DNA of 64,000 nt. Origin: Chromobacterium piscinae. GTDB lineage: Bacteria; Pseudomonadota; Gammaproteobacteria; Burkholderiales; Chromobacteriaceae. Shown piece after piece: positions 40,499 through 48,368 of the stretch; the stretch's first letter is position 1, and every line of letters begins with the position of its first letter. The notes beneath the pieces are model-generated. The model searched no databases, had not been told where the DNA came from, and saw nothing but the letters and a program-made list of their open reading frames with translations. The translations under genes were made by a program, and so were the position numbers. The DNA lies in the NCBI RefSeq assembly GCF_021129175.1, contig NZ_JAJOHV010000012.1, positions 84,395 through 148,394 of the forward strand. The letters run 5' to 3'.

Positions 40499-41926
40499 AT
40501 GGCACCTTCTACCCCATTCAGCCCCGACATTCAGGCGTTCATCAACTCCTTTGTAAACGACATCGCTGATGGCACCGCGACGATCTTCGCTGGTGCGGGG
40601 CTTTCGGTCGCCAGCGGTTACGTCAATTGGTCAGAGTTGATGCGCGACATCGCGAAGGAGTTAGGCCTTGATGTCGATCGCGAGACGAACTTGGTGGCCA
40701 TCGCTCAGTACCACCTGAACGAACGGGGCAACCGAACGCGCATCAATCAGAAGCTCATTGACGAGTTCAGTGCTGATCACGCGATCAACGAAAACCACCA
40801 GATTCTCTCGCGCCTTCCGATCGCAACCTACTGGACTACCAACTACGATCGAATGATCGAGACGGCGCTCACGGCCGCTAGCAAGGTAGTAGACGTCAAA
40901 CATACCGTCGAACATCTGAAGATAACTCAACGTGGACGGGACGCCGTGGTCTACAAGATGCACGGAGACGTTGACGCCGCAGACCAGGCGGTACTCACAA
41001 AAGATGACTACGAGCGCTACTTCCTCGACCGAGAGCCATTCGTTACAGCCCTAACCGGCGACCTTGTGTCGAAAACGATGCTGTTCGTGGGGTTTAGCTT
41101 TACTGACCCGAATATTGACTACGTAATGAGTCGAATTCGTGTGGTTCTGCGCGGACAACCGAAACAGCACTACTGCATCCTACGGCGGGAGACTCGCCGC
41201 AAAGGAGAGAAACTCTCCCTCTTCGAGTACCGCCAGCGTCAGCAGAGCTATTTCATTAAGGATCTCGCGCGTATCGGCATCCACGCGCTGATGATTGACG
41301 AGTATGCGGACGTCACTCGCATTCTTCGGGCCGTCGAGGCGCGCTACCGCGCCCGCACCGTATTTATTTCTGGCAGCGCACACGAATTCGCGCCTTGGCG
41401 GACTGATGACGCCGGTCGCTTCATCGAAGCGTTGAGCGCAGGCATCGTCGGCAAACGGCTCAACGTCGTCACTGGCTTCGGCCTTGGTGTCGGACCATCC
41501 GTGATAGCAGGCGCTCTTCGTGAAATCTATACGCATCCGATGAAGCGATCGCAAAACCAACTGCAAGCTTTCCCGTTTCCAGTGGGTGATCGCTCGTTGT
41601 ACCGCCAACATCGAGAGCAAATGATCGCAAATGCCGGTATCGCGATTTTCCTTTTCGGAAACAAGCGAGATGACAGCGGAAACATCATTCCGGCCGATGG
41701 CATGAGGGAAGAGCTGGCCATCGCACGGACCAAGGGGTTGCATATCATAGCAGTGGGTGCCACGGGCTGGGTCGCCGAAGAAATTGCCAATGAGCTAGCC
41801 AGCACTCTTTCTGGGCGAACCAAGAAATTTAAGAAAGCTTTTGCAACCGCCAATAACCCAAAGGCAGGCACGGAGCCCCTGGTTGAGGCTATCTTGACGA
41901 TGGTGGACGAATTTAAAGAACTCTGA
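40499..41926 (+). CDS. thsA: Thoeris effector ThsA, SIR2-SLOG (475 aa)
   Basis: Residues 20-280 are a SIR2 domain: ATIFAGAGLSVASGYVNW, YWTTNYDRMIE and the catalytic His in VYKMHGDVDAADQAVLTKDD, then FVGFSFTDPNIDYVMSRIR. From about 290 comes a SLOG domain: RTVFISGSAHEFAPW, LNVVTGFGLGVGPSVIAGAL, YRQHREQMIANAGIAIFLFG. In Thoeris, the TIR-made signal binds SLOG and activates the SIR2 NADase, emptying NAD+ in the infected cell. Length matches ThsA (about 476). ATG 40499 directly follows a GTG that could also start. Confidence 0.95.
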   Translation: MAPSTPFSPDIQAFINSFVNDIADGTATIFAGAGLSVASGYVNWSELMRDIAKELGLDVDRETNLVAIAQYHLNERGNRTRINQKLIDEFSADHAINENHQILSRLPIATYWTTNYDRMIETALTAASKVVDVKHTVEHLKITQRGRDAVVYKMHGDVDAADQAVLTKDDYERYFLDREPFVTALTGDLVSKTMLFVGFSFTDPNIDYVMSRIRVVLRGQPKQHYCILRRETRRKGEKLSLFEYRQRQQSYFIKDLARIGIHALMIDEYADVTRILRAVEARYRARTVFISGSAHEFAPWRTDDAGRFIEALSAGIVGKRLNVVTGFGLGVGPSVIAGALREIYTHPMKRSQNQLQAFPFPVGDRSLYRQHREQMIANAGIAIFLFGNKRDDSGNIIPADGMREELAIARTKGLHIIAVGATGWVAEEIANELASTLSGRTKKFKKAFATANNPKAGTEPLVEAILTMVDEFKEL

Positions 41927-41962
41927 ACGGCGTAGGGCCGGGCTTAGGTTGGAAGGGAAAGA

Positions 41963-42532
41963 ATGGCAAGGCGTTGTTTCTTTAGCTTTCACTATCAAGA
42001 TGTGATCGATTTTCGCGCGAATGTTGTTCGAAACCACAACGTGACCAAGGCGGACAACGGGGGATTCTTCGATGCATCCATTTGGGAAGGCGCGAAAAAA
42101 CAAGGTGACCTGGCGCTCAAAAGGTTGATCAATGGCGGGTTGGACCGCACATCCGTCACGGTAGTGCTCATTGGTTCACAAACCTACGCCCGACGCTGGG
42201 TGCGATACGAAATTATGAAGAGCATCGAGCGCGGGAATGCGCTGCTCGGCATTCATATCAACAACATCCGGGATAGGCACAAGAATGTGAAGGCTCTGGG
42301 TCCGAACCCGTTCGACTACCTTGGCCTACAAATCAGTGCTGATGGCTGCACGGGGACCCCAACTGTTTGGAACGGAATTAAATGGGTCTATTACGACGAT
42401 CTTGGCAAGATTTCGATCAGACAACAGGCTGTGGACAAGCGTGACAGAAATCTACAGTTGAGCACATGGTTTTCCACCTACGACTGGGTTGAGGACGATG
42501 GTTTTAATAATTTCGGCAAGTGGGTGGCGTAA
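41963..42532 (+). CDS. thsB: Thoeris TIR-domain protein ThsB, copy 2 (189 aa)
   Basis: GGAAGG precedes ATG at 41963. Classical ThsB: RRCFFSFHYQDVIDFRANVV, then FFDASIWEGAKKQGD, a beta strand with VTVVLIGSQTYARRWVRYEI, whose Glu is the predicted catalytic residue, and ALLGIHINNIRDRHKN. The domain is followed by a C-terminal extension to 189 residues, the usual ThsB length. It overlaps the next gene by one base, so all four are probably one operon. Confidence 0.92.
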   Translation: MARRCFFSFHYQDVIDFRANVVRNHNVTKADNGGFFDASIWEGAKKQGDLALKRLINGGLDRTSVTVVLIGSQTYARRWVRYEIMKSIERGNALLGIHINNIRDRHKNVKALGPNPFDYLGLQISADGCTGTPTVWNGIKWVYYDDLGKISIRQQAVDKRDRNLQLSTWFSTYDWVEDDGFNNFGKWVA

Positions 42533-43113
42533 TGGGGTTGTTCAAAGACTCGACTCTGCGAGCACGCGCCGCACGCGGCACTACGCTTCAAAAGTCAGCA
42601 ACGAAGGTGCTGGACGAAAAGGCCCATGCTTCGGCCAAAGTTGCGAAGTTCGACATTTTCCTATCGCATAGCTTGAGCGATCAAGAGTTAATACTTGGGA
42701 TCTGGCTGTCCCTTGAGGACATGGGCTACAAAGTATACGTAGACTGGATCCATGACCGCCAGTTGAGCCGCGATAGCGTTTCCAAGGACACCGCGCATGT
42801 TCTTCGCCAGCGGATGTTGAGTTGCAAGAGTTTATTTTTCGCGACAACGACCAACAGCACCGAATCCAAGTGGATGCCGTGGGAGCTTGGATTCAAGGAC
42901 GGGCAGAATCACAAAGCGGCTATCCTACCGGTGGCGCGAACCGACACCAACCAATATGCGGGCCAGGAGTACCTCGGAATCTATCCCTACGTATCCAAGG
43001 ATCCCACTAAAGGTAGCTCCATAGAAAAGCTTTGGATCAATGCCTCGCCCACTTGCTATGTCCTGTTCGATGACTGGCTTCTTGGCAAAGATCCCTACGA
43101 ACGTGGAAAATGA
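42532..43113 (+). CDS. Third TIR-domain protein of the Thoeris locus (193 aa)
   Basis: ATG at 42532 overlaps the stop of ThsB copy 2. After a 40-residue basic lead comes a canonical TIR: KFDIFLSHSLSDQELILGIW, LEDMGYKVYVDWIHD, and the catalytic Glu in SKWMPWELGFKDG. This TIR is of the type more like plant/animal TIRs (SHS..D) than ThsB copies 1 and 2. Extra TIR genes in Thoeris are thought to broaden the phages sensed. Whether it makes the same signal is not visible. Confidence 0.88.
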   Translation: MGLFKDSTLRARAARGTTLQKSATKVLDEKAHASAKVAKFDIFLSHSLSDQELILGIWLSLEDMGYKVYVDWIHDRQLSRDSVSKDTAHVLRQRMLSCKSLFFATTTNSTESKWMPWELGFKDGQNHKAAILPVARTDTNQYAGQEYLGIYPYVSKDPTKGSSIEKLWINASPTCYVLFDDWLLGKDPYERGK

Positions 43114-43468
43114 CAAACAGGTTCTGTAGCCAAGACCATGGCCGCACAACCAAATCCGGGGCTGACGTGGTTTATGTCGCTGTCACCTACACGTGAGAGC
43201 CATGACAACGTGCGTGAGCAGTTCGAAACAGTGGTTTGCCGCCAAGTTTTGGCCATGCCGAACGGATGGCACTGTCTCCAGTCAAGCGGAGCATAGCGTG
43301 TGTGGATGGCTTTGCATGCTGGCTATAAAGCGCGCTAGCGCTGCCTGATTGGCCAACGCAGAAAACATATGTCCTGGGGTAGTGCGATTTGCATGATGAC
43401 AGGGTGCTAGCATATCAAGTTGACAGGCTAGTAGCGGTCCCACTGTGTGTGATACAAGGGCGCGCTTA
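43114..43468. other. Intergenic stretch after the Thoeris operon
   Basis: No gene supported on either strand. It may be remnant DNA between defence operon and recombinase fragment. Confidence 0.45.
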
Positions 43469-44300
43469 ATGGCCAACCTCGAATATATCAGCTACGTGCC
43501 GCATCGCTCTGAGATTGTCTCTGGAACTGTGCGCTGGCTACCTCAAGCATCGGCCCGCCCGCTGGATCGGATCCCTCAGATTTTCTGGAAGGATGGAAAG
43601 CCGTGGAGGGAAGTCAATCTGTGGTCAGTAGAGTTGGGGCGCGGCTTGGGCGTAAAGATCCGAACGGTCCAATCGCTAGTGGAGCACCTTCACAAATATG
43701 CAAATTGGCTGGAGCAGGAGCAAATCGACTGGCGACACTTTCCCCAAACCAAGGCGGAACGTGTCTTGGTGCGGTACCGCGGAGCACTCGTGATGCCCGC
43801 GACCGGGGTAAGCTGAGCCCATCGACCACTACCGCCCGCATGCGAGCCGTTATCCGGTTCTATCGCTACTGCGCCAGCCGCAACTTCATCAGCCGCGATG
43901 CGCCCAAATGGCAGGACAATCCGGTGGTGGTTCACTATTTTGACGCTGTTGGCTTCGAGCGAACCATACTGAGGATCACTACGGACGTTTCCATCCCCAA
44001 TCGTGTTCGCCCCGGCCTGCGGCTTGAGGATGGACTGCTGCCAATCACCGAGCAGCACATGACTGACTTGTTGCGCTTTGCGAAGGAGAATGCTTCCGAA
44101 GAACTGTACCTGATGCTGCTGATCGGTTTCTTCACGGGTGCCCGACTCGGAACCATCACCACTCTGCGCGTACCTGCACTTCAGCAGGCGGTGCGTGACC
44201 CCCAAGTGCCGGGGATGTGGTTGGTCCCCATTGGCCCTGGGACGGGGATTGGCTGGCGTGTCGAAAGCCGGAGGAGGCAAGAGCGTTTTTGTCGCTTTTC
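43469..44300 (+). pseudogene. Frameshifted tyrosine recombinase
   Basis: ATG at 43469 opens an N-terminal part (MANLEYISYVPHRSEIVSGT, SLVEHLHKYANWLEQEQIDW) that stops at 43816 shortly after codon 110. The same protein continues in another frame from about 43805 (LSPSTTTARMRAVIRFYRYC), reaching the catalytic Arg in LLIGFFTGARLGTITTLRVP. After VPIGPGTGI near 44250 the frame is lost again, so the HxxR and Tyr parts are missing. At least one frameshift and a 3' loss make it inactive. It probably once mobilised this island. Confidence 0.8.
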
Positions 44301-44395
44301 CCGGCTGAAAAAATGGTGGCAACATCAATGCCGACGAAGCCGCCAGCTTAGCAGAATCATTATTCTAAGATTTAACTTTTTTTGATTTTATTGGA

Positions 44396-44956
44396 ATGGC
44401 TGGCATGAGCAGAAAGGATATGTCTGACTTCCTTGTTCATTGGACAAAGGAGGTAGATGGGTCAAACGCATTTGATAACTTATTTAATATCTACGAAAAT
44501 ATGGAGCTTCTTGGGGGGAGCGGATTTATCAAGGGAGACTACCGTTGCGTTTGCTTTACGGAGGCACCTGAGGGAACATTTCATGACGTATGGAGTCGCT
44601 ACTCAGGCTTCGGAGTTAAGGTCAGGAAGGACTGGCTATTTGCGAAAGGTGGTAGGCCGGTAATTTATCAGTCTGACGATGAGTATGATTTGCTTCACGA
44701 AGACCAGAAATGGAGGCATGTTCGCTATGAGCCATGTAGTGATTTCAGGGTTGATTTTACCTGGGAGCGGGAATGGAGATATCATGGCGATATCTTGTCT
44801 CTAGAAGAAGAATGCGTTTCTTTAATAGTGCCAGATGAAGAATCGGCGGATAGATTTCTCCATTGGCATAATACGTTGGAAGCGCATGCTTTGGGGGAAT
44901 ACTACATCTTTCCTAGCCCTCTTCGCGTCAATTTGGAGGTGCTGGACAGAGCTTAG
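44396..44956 (+). CDS. AbiGi-like abortive-infection protein (186 aa)
   Basis: Pattern of AbiGi-type (PF10899) proteins: LVHWTKE start, GDYRCVCFTEAPEG, then FGVKVRKDWLFAKGGRPVIY, and DFTWEREWRYHGD followed by VSLIVPDEES. This spacing of H-W, CFTE.P, PVIY and EREWR also resembles an ADP-ribosyltransferase-like fold. AT-rich. In AbiG systems AbiGi acts with AbiGii; no partner is seen here. The start could also be the ATG at 44405; ribosome sites are weak at both. Confidence 0.6.
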   Translation: MAGMSRKDMSDFLVHWTKEVDGSNAFDNLFNIYENMELLGGSGFIKGDYRCVCFTEAPEGTFHDVWSRYSGFGVKVRKDWLFAKGGRPVIYQSDDEYDLLHEDQKWRHVRYEPCSDFRVDFTWEREWRYHGDILSLEEECVSLIVPDEESADRFLHWHNTLEAHALGEYYIFPSPLRVNLEVLDRA

Positions 44957-46231
44957 TCAGGTAACTGAAAGCAACTCATCTAGCCGCGTCGTGTAGCGAG
45001 GTGACCGCACGTCCTGGCGCATCTGCCACCGCCGGGTCATGTCCTCGGACGCCAGCCGCACCGCCCCGCGCCCGAATTGCCGGCTGATTGCATCCATGGT
45101 GCGCATCAGTCTCGCGCGGCGCGGGTCCGGCGGCGCGGCGAACAGGTCGGACTGCACTATGCCGCGCGGCCCGATCTCCATAAGCACGATCCCCGCCTTG
45201 TGGTAGAGATAGCCCTTCTTGTAAATGTCCCGTAGCCCGGCCAGCGCCGCGCGCGTGATCTCCAGCGTGTCGTCCGTGGCCTGGACCAGCGGCACCACGA
45301 TATATGGCCGGTACTGCGCCACGTCTGAAAACGGGCTGGTGCGAATGCCGACGCCGACCATGCGCGCCGTGCTGCCCTGGGCGCGCAGCTTCTCGGCCGC
45401 TCGCGCCGCGTGGTGAGAAATGGACGCGATCAAGGTGTCCAGGTCGCGCACCTTCTTCGAAAACGACCTCGATGCAATGATCTGCTGCTTGCTGGGCGCC
45501 ACGTCTTCCAGCGCCAGGCAGCTGATTCCATTCAGCTCCTGTACCGTTCGCTCGACAACGACGCTGAAGCGCCGCTTGATCTGCCGAGAGTCCGCGCGTT
45601 TCAGGTCCAGCGCACTGTTGATGTTCATCGCCTGCAGTTGCTCGGAAAGCCGGCGCCCGATACCCCACACATCGCCCACCTCGATCTGCGCCATCAACTC
45701 GTCGGCCTGGGCCGGCGTCACAAAATCCCACTCGAACACGCCATTCCACTGCGTCTGCTTCTTCGCGATTCGGTTGGCCAGCTTGGCGAGTGTCTTCGAC
45801 GGCCCCATGCCGACGCATGTCGGGATGCCGACCCGCTGCAGCACAGCCTGGCGCATCCGATGGCCATGGCTGTCCAGATCCGGCATGCCGGTCATGTCGA
45901 GGAAACACTCGTCAATTGAGTAGACCTCCTGCACGGCGGCGAACTCCGACAGCACCCGCATCATGCGTCGGCTCATGTCGCCGTACAGCGCGTAGTTGCT
46001 GGAGAACACGGCCACGTCATGCTGGCGGCACACGTCGGCGATCTCGAAGAAGGGGCCGAACATACGCAAGCCTGGCAGCGCCTTTGCCTCGGCGCTAGCC
46101 GCCACTACGCAGCCGTCGTTGTTGCTGAGAACGACGATGGGCTTGCCGATCAGGTCCGGGCGGAACACGCGCTCGCAGCTGGCGTACATGCTGTTGCCGT
46201 CCACCAGGGCGAACAAGGTCTTGGAGCTCAT
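44957..46231 (-). CDS. umuC: DNA polymerase V subunit UmuC (424 aa)
   Basis: Y-family polymerase: [30 protein letters not shown], catalytic acidic pair in [12 protein letters not shown], helix-hairpin in [15 protein letters not shown] and the little finger plus UmuC-specific C-terminus. 424 residues is normal. ATG at 46231 overlaps the umuD stop. Translesion synthesis with UmuD'2 and RecA after SOS induction. Confidence 0.97.
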   Translation of the reverse strand: MSSKTLFALVDGNSMYASCERVFRPDLIGKPIVVLSNNDGCVVAASAEAKALPGLRMFGPFFEIADVCRQHDVAVFSSNYALYGDMSRRMMRVLSEFAAVQEVYSIDECFLDMTGMPDLDSHGHRMRQAVLQRVGIPTCVGMGPSKTLAKLANRIAKKQTQWNGVFEWDFVTPAQADELMAQIEVGDVWGIGRRLSEQLQAMNINSALDLKRADSRQIKRRFSVVVERTVQELNGISCLALEDVAPSKQQIIASRSFSKKVRDLDTLIASISHHAARAAEKLRAQGSTARMVGVGIRTSPFSDVAQYRPYIVVPLVQATDDTLEITRAALAGLRDIYKKGYLYHKAGIVLMEIGPRGIVQSDLFAAPPDPRRARLMRTMDAISRQFGRGAVRLASEDMTRRWQMRQDVRSPRYTTRLDELLSVT

Positions 46232-46656
46232 CGCCGGAACTTCTTCACTGCGCCGGTTACGACGCCCCATACCAGCAGCTCTTGGCCAGAATGAAGGGTG
46301 ATCGGCGCGTAGGCGGGGTTCTCCGGCATCAGCGCACAGGAGCCGCCGCGGCTGTGCAGTCGCTTCACGGTGAACTCACCATCGATCACGGCAACCACGA
46401 TGTCGCCATGCGCCGGTGCCAGGCCCTTGTCAACGACCAGTAGGTCGCCGTTGTCGATGCCGGCGCCGATCATGGAGTCACCGCGCACGCGAACGATAAA
46501 CGTCGCTGGCGGATCGGCTACCAGGTACTCGTGCAGATTGATGTTGTCGTCCAAATAATCATCCGCCGGCGATGGGAAGCCTGCGCGAACCGGTGCCAGC
46601 ACGAGCGTTGAAAATCCGCCCCCCTCTCGAGGGATCAGGCAAGGAAGAGATGTCAT
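46228..46656 (-). CDS. umuD: UmuD-like S24 peptidase (142 aa)
   Basis: Self-cleavage site Ala-Gly in [11 protein letters not shown] near residue 25, catalytic Ser in [12 protein letters not shown], Lys in [12 protein letters not shown], and ENPAYAPI near the end. RecA-driven cleavage gives UmuD'. It lies upstream of umuC with a four-base overlap. A dyad at 46666-46691 sits just before its start. Confidence 0.95.
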   Translation of the reverse strand: MTSLPCLIPREGGGFSTLVLAPVRAGFPSPADDYLDDNINLHEYLVADPPATFIVRVRGDSMIGAGIDNGDLLVVDKGLAPAHGDIVVAVIDGEFTVKRLHSRGGSCALMPENPAYAPITLHSGQELLVWGVVTGAVKKFRR

Positions 46657-46665
46657 AATGGTAGC

Positions 46666-46691
46666 AATTTGAATTTGTACATTTTCAAATT
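46666..46691. promoter_or_regulatory. Dyad operator upstream of umuDC
   Basis: AATTTGAA, ten bases, TTCAAATT: perfect 8-10-8 inverted repeat, ten bases from the umuD start. It is the natural place for SOS control but does not match the CTGT-N8-ACAG LexA box, so a variant LexA site or a phage repressor site is possible. Confidence 0.6.
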
Positions 46692-46821
46692 ACGCGATAG
46701 GACCGCCAAGGGCAACAAGCATCTGACGAACGGAGTGAATATGCGTTTTTGATTAAAAGAATGGAATAAGCGGAGGAATATTGCAGTGCAGGACACACAT
46801 ATTAGGAAGGAGAAACGAGGG

Positions 46822-46858
46822 AATATTAGACAGTGCTGTCTAATATTCTGTCTAAAAT
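46822..46858. repeat. Palindrome and triple TTAGACAG motif
   Basis: AATATTAGACAG TG CTGTCTAATATT at 46822-46847 is a 26-base perfect palindrome with a two-base centre; a third half-site CTGTCTAA follows at 46848-46855. It lies between the umuDC promoter and the attachment site. It may be a regulator site or integrase arm sites. Confidence 0.6.
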
Positions 46859-46863
46859 GCACC

Positions 46864-46900
46864 AAGGGCTTACGAAAATTAATTCGTAAGCCCTTGATTT
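46864..46900. terminator. Terminator downstream of tRNA remnant
   Basis: AAGGGCTTACGAA, six-base loop, TTCGTAAGCCCTT: a 13-bp perfect stem directly 3' (minus strand) of the tRNA end, with T-rich flank on the plus side. It looks like the original terminator of a tRNA gene read leftwards. Confidence 0.75.
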
Positions 46901-46903
46901 TAT

Positions 46904-46950
46904 TGGTGCCGGCGGCAGGAATCGAACTCGCGACCCCCTGATTACAAGTT
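46904..46950 (-). other. tRNA-Thr(UGU) 3'-end remnant, attachment site core
   Basis: The minus strand reads from an anticodon loop CTTGTAA through TCAGG, the T-loop GTTCGATTC and an acceptor end GCCGGCACCA. The 5' half of a tRNA does not follow: beyond 46950 the sequence becomes prophage DNA, and the T-stem is imperfect. A 3' tRNA fragment next to an integrase is the usual att core. Thr is read from anticodon UGU; an intact gene should lie at the other end of prophage B. Confidence 0.75.
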
Positions 46951-46991
46951 AGTGCGCCAAACCAAGCCCAATAAGGGTTTCAAGCATATTC

Positions 46992-47066
46992 CCGTTCCGC
47001 AATCCTGATAGAAAACCACTTGAAACTCCTTGATTTTGCTTGTGTCGTCTCGCTTTTGCGGAACGG
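46992..47066. repeat. Inverted repeat between att core and integrase
   Basis: CCGTTCCGCAA at 46992-47002 and TTGCGGAACGG at 47056-47066, perfect 11-bp arms 53 bases apart. In this position they are candidate arm-type sites or an integrase mRNA 3' structure. Confidence 0.5.
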
Positions 47067-47069
47067 TTC

Positions 47070-48131
47070 TCACCTCGTCGGCGTGATGGTATCCCCTTTC
47101 CGGTTTCGGATGTAAGTTTCGGTCATGGTCACTGAGCTATGGCCAAGCTGCCGCTGCGCCTGGCGCACATCGCCGGCCAGATCCGCCTTGTCCGTCCCCG
47201 CCTTGGCCCGCAGGTCTCGCAGTTGGAACTGGGCAATCTCCTCGTCCAGCTCCGGGTGCTTCTCGCGAGCTGCCAGGCGGGCGTCACGAAACCAGCGAAC
47301 CAGGGAGGACCGGGACAAACGGCGGCCCTGCTCGTTGACCAACAGATACGGCGATGAGTTGGGCCGCCCCTCTTTCCAGATCAGCACCATCTCGACCACA
47401 ACCAGCAGCTCGCCGATCACCAACACGCGCAGCTTCTTGCTCGTCTTGCCCTGCTTGAATATCAGCTCCTGCTTGCCGTCCGTCCTTGTCGCCAGATGGC
47501 GCTTCAGCTCCCGCGTCACCACATCCGTTGGCCGCTGGCCAGTCAGATACAGCAGCTGCATCAGGAACCTCAGCGGCTGGCATGCTTCGTCATATACGGC
47601 CTGGAACACCTCCCGCTCCACGTAAATGTCACGGCCCGTTTCGCTGGCGCCCTTTACACCGGTGCAGGGGTTGGGCTGGTTGGTGTAGCCCCACACCCGC
47701 GCCATGTTCCACACGTGGCTGAACAGCGACTTTTCTCGATTGGCGGCCACCGGCACGTCCTTGCGCCACTCCAGGAACTGCTGGATATGGACTGGCCAGA
47801 TATCGTCCAGTGGCGCCGGCGGGTTTCCAAAGAACTCCTGCAGCGTTTCCATCTGCCGGATGTTCTCGTCCTGGGTCTTTGGCGCCTTGGTCGGCACCAC
47901 CTCGGCCAGGTAGCGGGTGGCGGCGTCACAGAACGTTGGCCGGGCGTTGCGCGGCACTTTTTCCAGCTGCAGCTCCGCCCACTTCTTTACCGCCAGCGGG
48001 TAGTCGCTGCCCAGCGCCAGCTCACGCCGGGGCCGTTCGCCGATGTCCAGGTAGTAATAGACGCGATCGCCACGTCGCCGGCGGCGCATGCCCTTGGGCA
48101 GGTTGAGATTGACTGTCGGTTTCCGTCCCAT
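47070..48131 (-). CDS. int: Integrase of prophage B, tyrosine recombinase (353 aa)
   Basis: N-terminal arm-binding and SAM-like core (ENIRQMETLQEFFGN; FLEWRKDVPVAANREKSLFS). Catalytic residues: Arg in YLTGQRPTDVV, Arg in QLRDLRAKAGTDKAD (the usual HxxR is RxxR here), His in QLGHSSVTMTE and Tyr in TYIRNRKGD. ATG 48131 has GAGG upstream; a GTG at 48137 also exists. Reads towards the att core 120 bases away, with the excisionase gene upstream, as in lambda. Confidence 0.93.
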   Translation of the reverse strand: MGRKPTVNLNLPKGMRRRRRGDRVYYYLDIGERPRRELALGSDYPLAVKKWAELQLEKVPRNARPTFCDAATRYLAEVVPTKAPKTQDENIRQMETLQEFFGNPPAPLDDIWPVHIQQFLEWRKDVPVAANREKSLFSHVWNMARVWGYTNQPNPCTGVKGASETGRDIYVEREVFQAVYDEACQPLRFLMQLLYLTGQRPTDVVTRELKRHLATRTDGKQELIFKQGKTSKKLRVLVIGELLVVVEMVLIWKEGRPNSSPYLLVNEQGRRLSRSSLVRWFRDARLAAREKHPELDEEIAQFQLRDLRAKAGTDKADLAGDVRQAQRQLGHSSVTMTETYIRNRKGDTITPTR

Positions 48132-48138
48132 GGCCACC

Positions 48139-48354
48139 TCAACTCAACACGGCCGGCGCCCAACCGCCGGCGGCCGGCTTGGACTTGTCCGCCCTCGCCT
48201 TGCCTTCCACCGCAGAGCGCGGCACCACCGCCTCGCCCCGGGCGTTGACGTAGAAATGCAGCCCCATGCGTCGCAGCTCGGCCACCTGAGCCTTGCGGAT
48301 CTTGCAGCCGGTCAGGACCGCGACGTCTTCCTTGCTGAGAAACACTTCTGACAT
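48139..48354 (-). CDS. Excisionase-like protein, DUF4224 (71 aa)
   Basis: MSEVFLSKEDVAVLTGCKIR and KAQVAELRRMGLHFYVNARG are the DUF4224 signature, a small MerR-like winged helix that often precedes phage integrases and acts as directionality factor. The gene ends eight bases before int. GGAG lies upstream. Confidence 0.85.
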   Translation of the reverse strand: MSEVFLSKEDVAVLTGCKIRKAQVAELRRMGLHFYVNARGEAVVPRSAVEGKARADKSKPAAGGWAPAVLS

Positions 48355-48368
48355 TTGCGGCTCCTTTC

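Larger units (their letters stand above)
39810..44956. mobile_element. Defence cargo island
   Basis: Begins inside the SRAP fragment and ends before umuC. It contains a Thoeris system, a broken tyrosine recombinase and an AbiGi-like gene. Gene style and codon use differ from the tail and lysis genes. No terminal repeats were found by eye. Confidence 0.65.
1..46903. mobile_element. Prophage A, lambdoid siphovirus, left end outside window
   Basis: Contiguous phage modules in lambda order: leftward early genes, immunity region, replication, late regulator, terminase, head, long non-contractile tail (tape measure of 959 residues, lambda M/L/K/J-like tip proteins), lysis, then a cargo island and umuDC. 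No intact integrase lies inside this stretch; in a lambdoid layout it should lie to the left of position 1 beyond the leftward operon. The right boundary is placed at the tRNA 3'-end remnant at 46904-46950, which is also the left attachment site of prophage B. The boundary is inferred, not proven. Confidence 0.85.

Noticed and set aside
44240..44375. ParA-like ATPase start (KAGGGKS)
   Set aside because: Only a 20-residue string before a stop in the frame; recorded as degenerate remnant.
46653..46865. 70-codon minus frame upstream of umuD
   Set aside because: It overlaps two palindromes and the promoter of umuDC; no ribosome site.
46904..46980. Complete tRNA gene
   Set aside because: Only the 3' half folds; the D-arm and 5' acceptor strand are absent.
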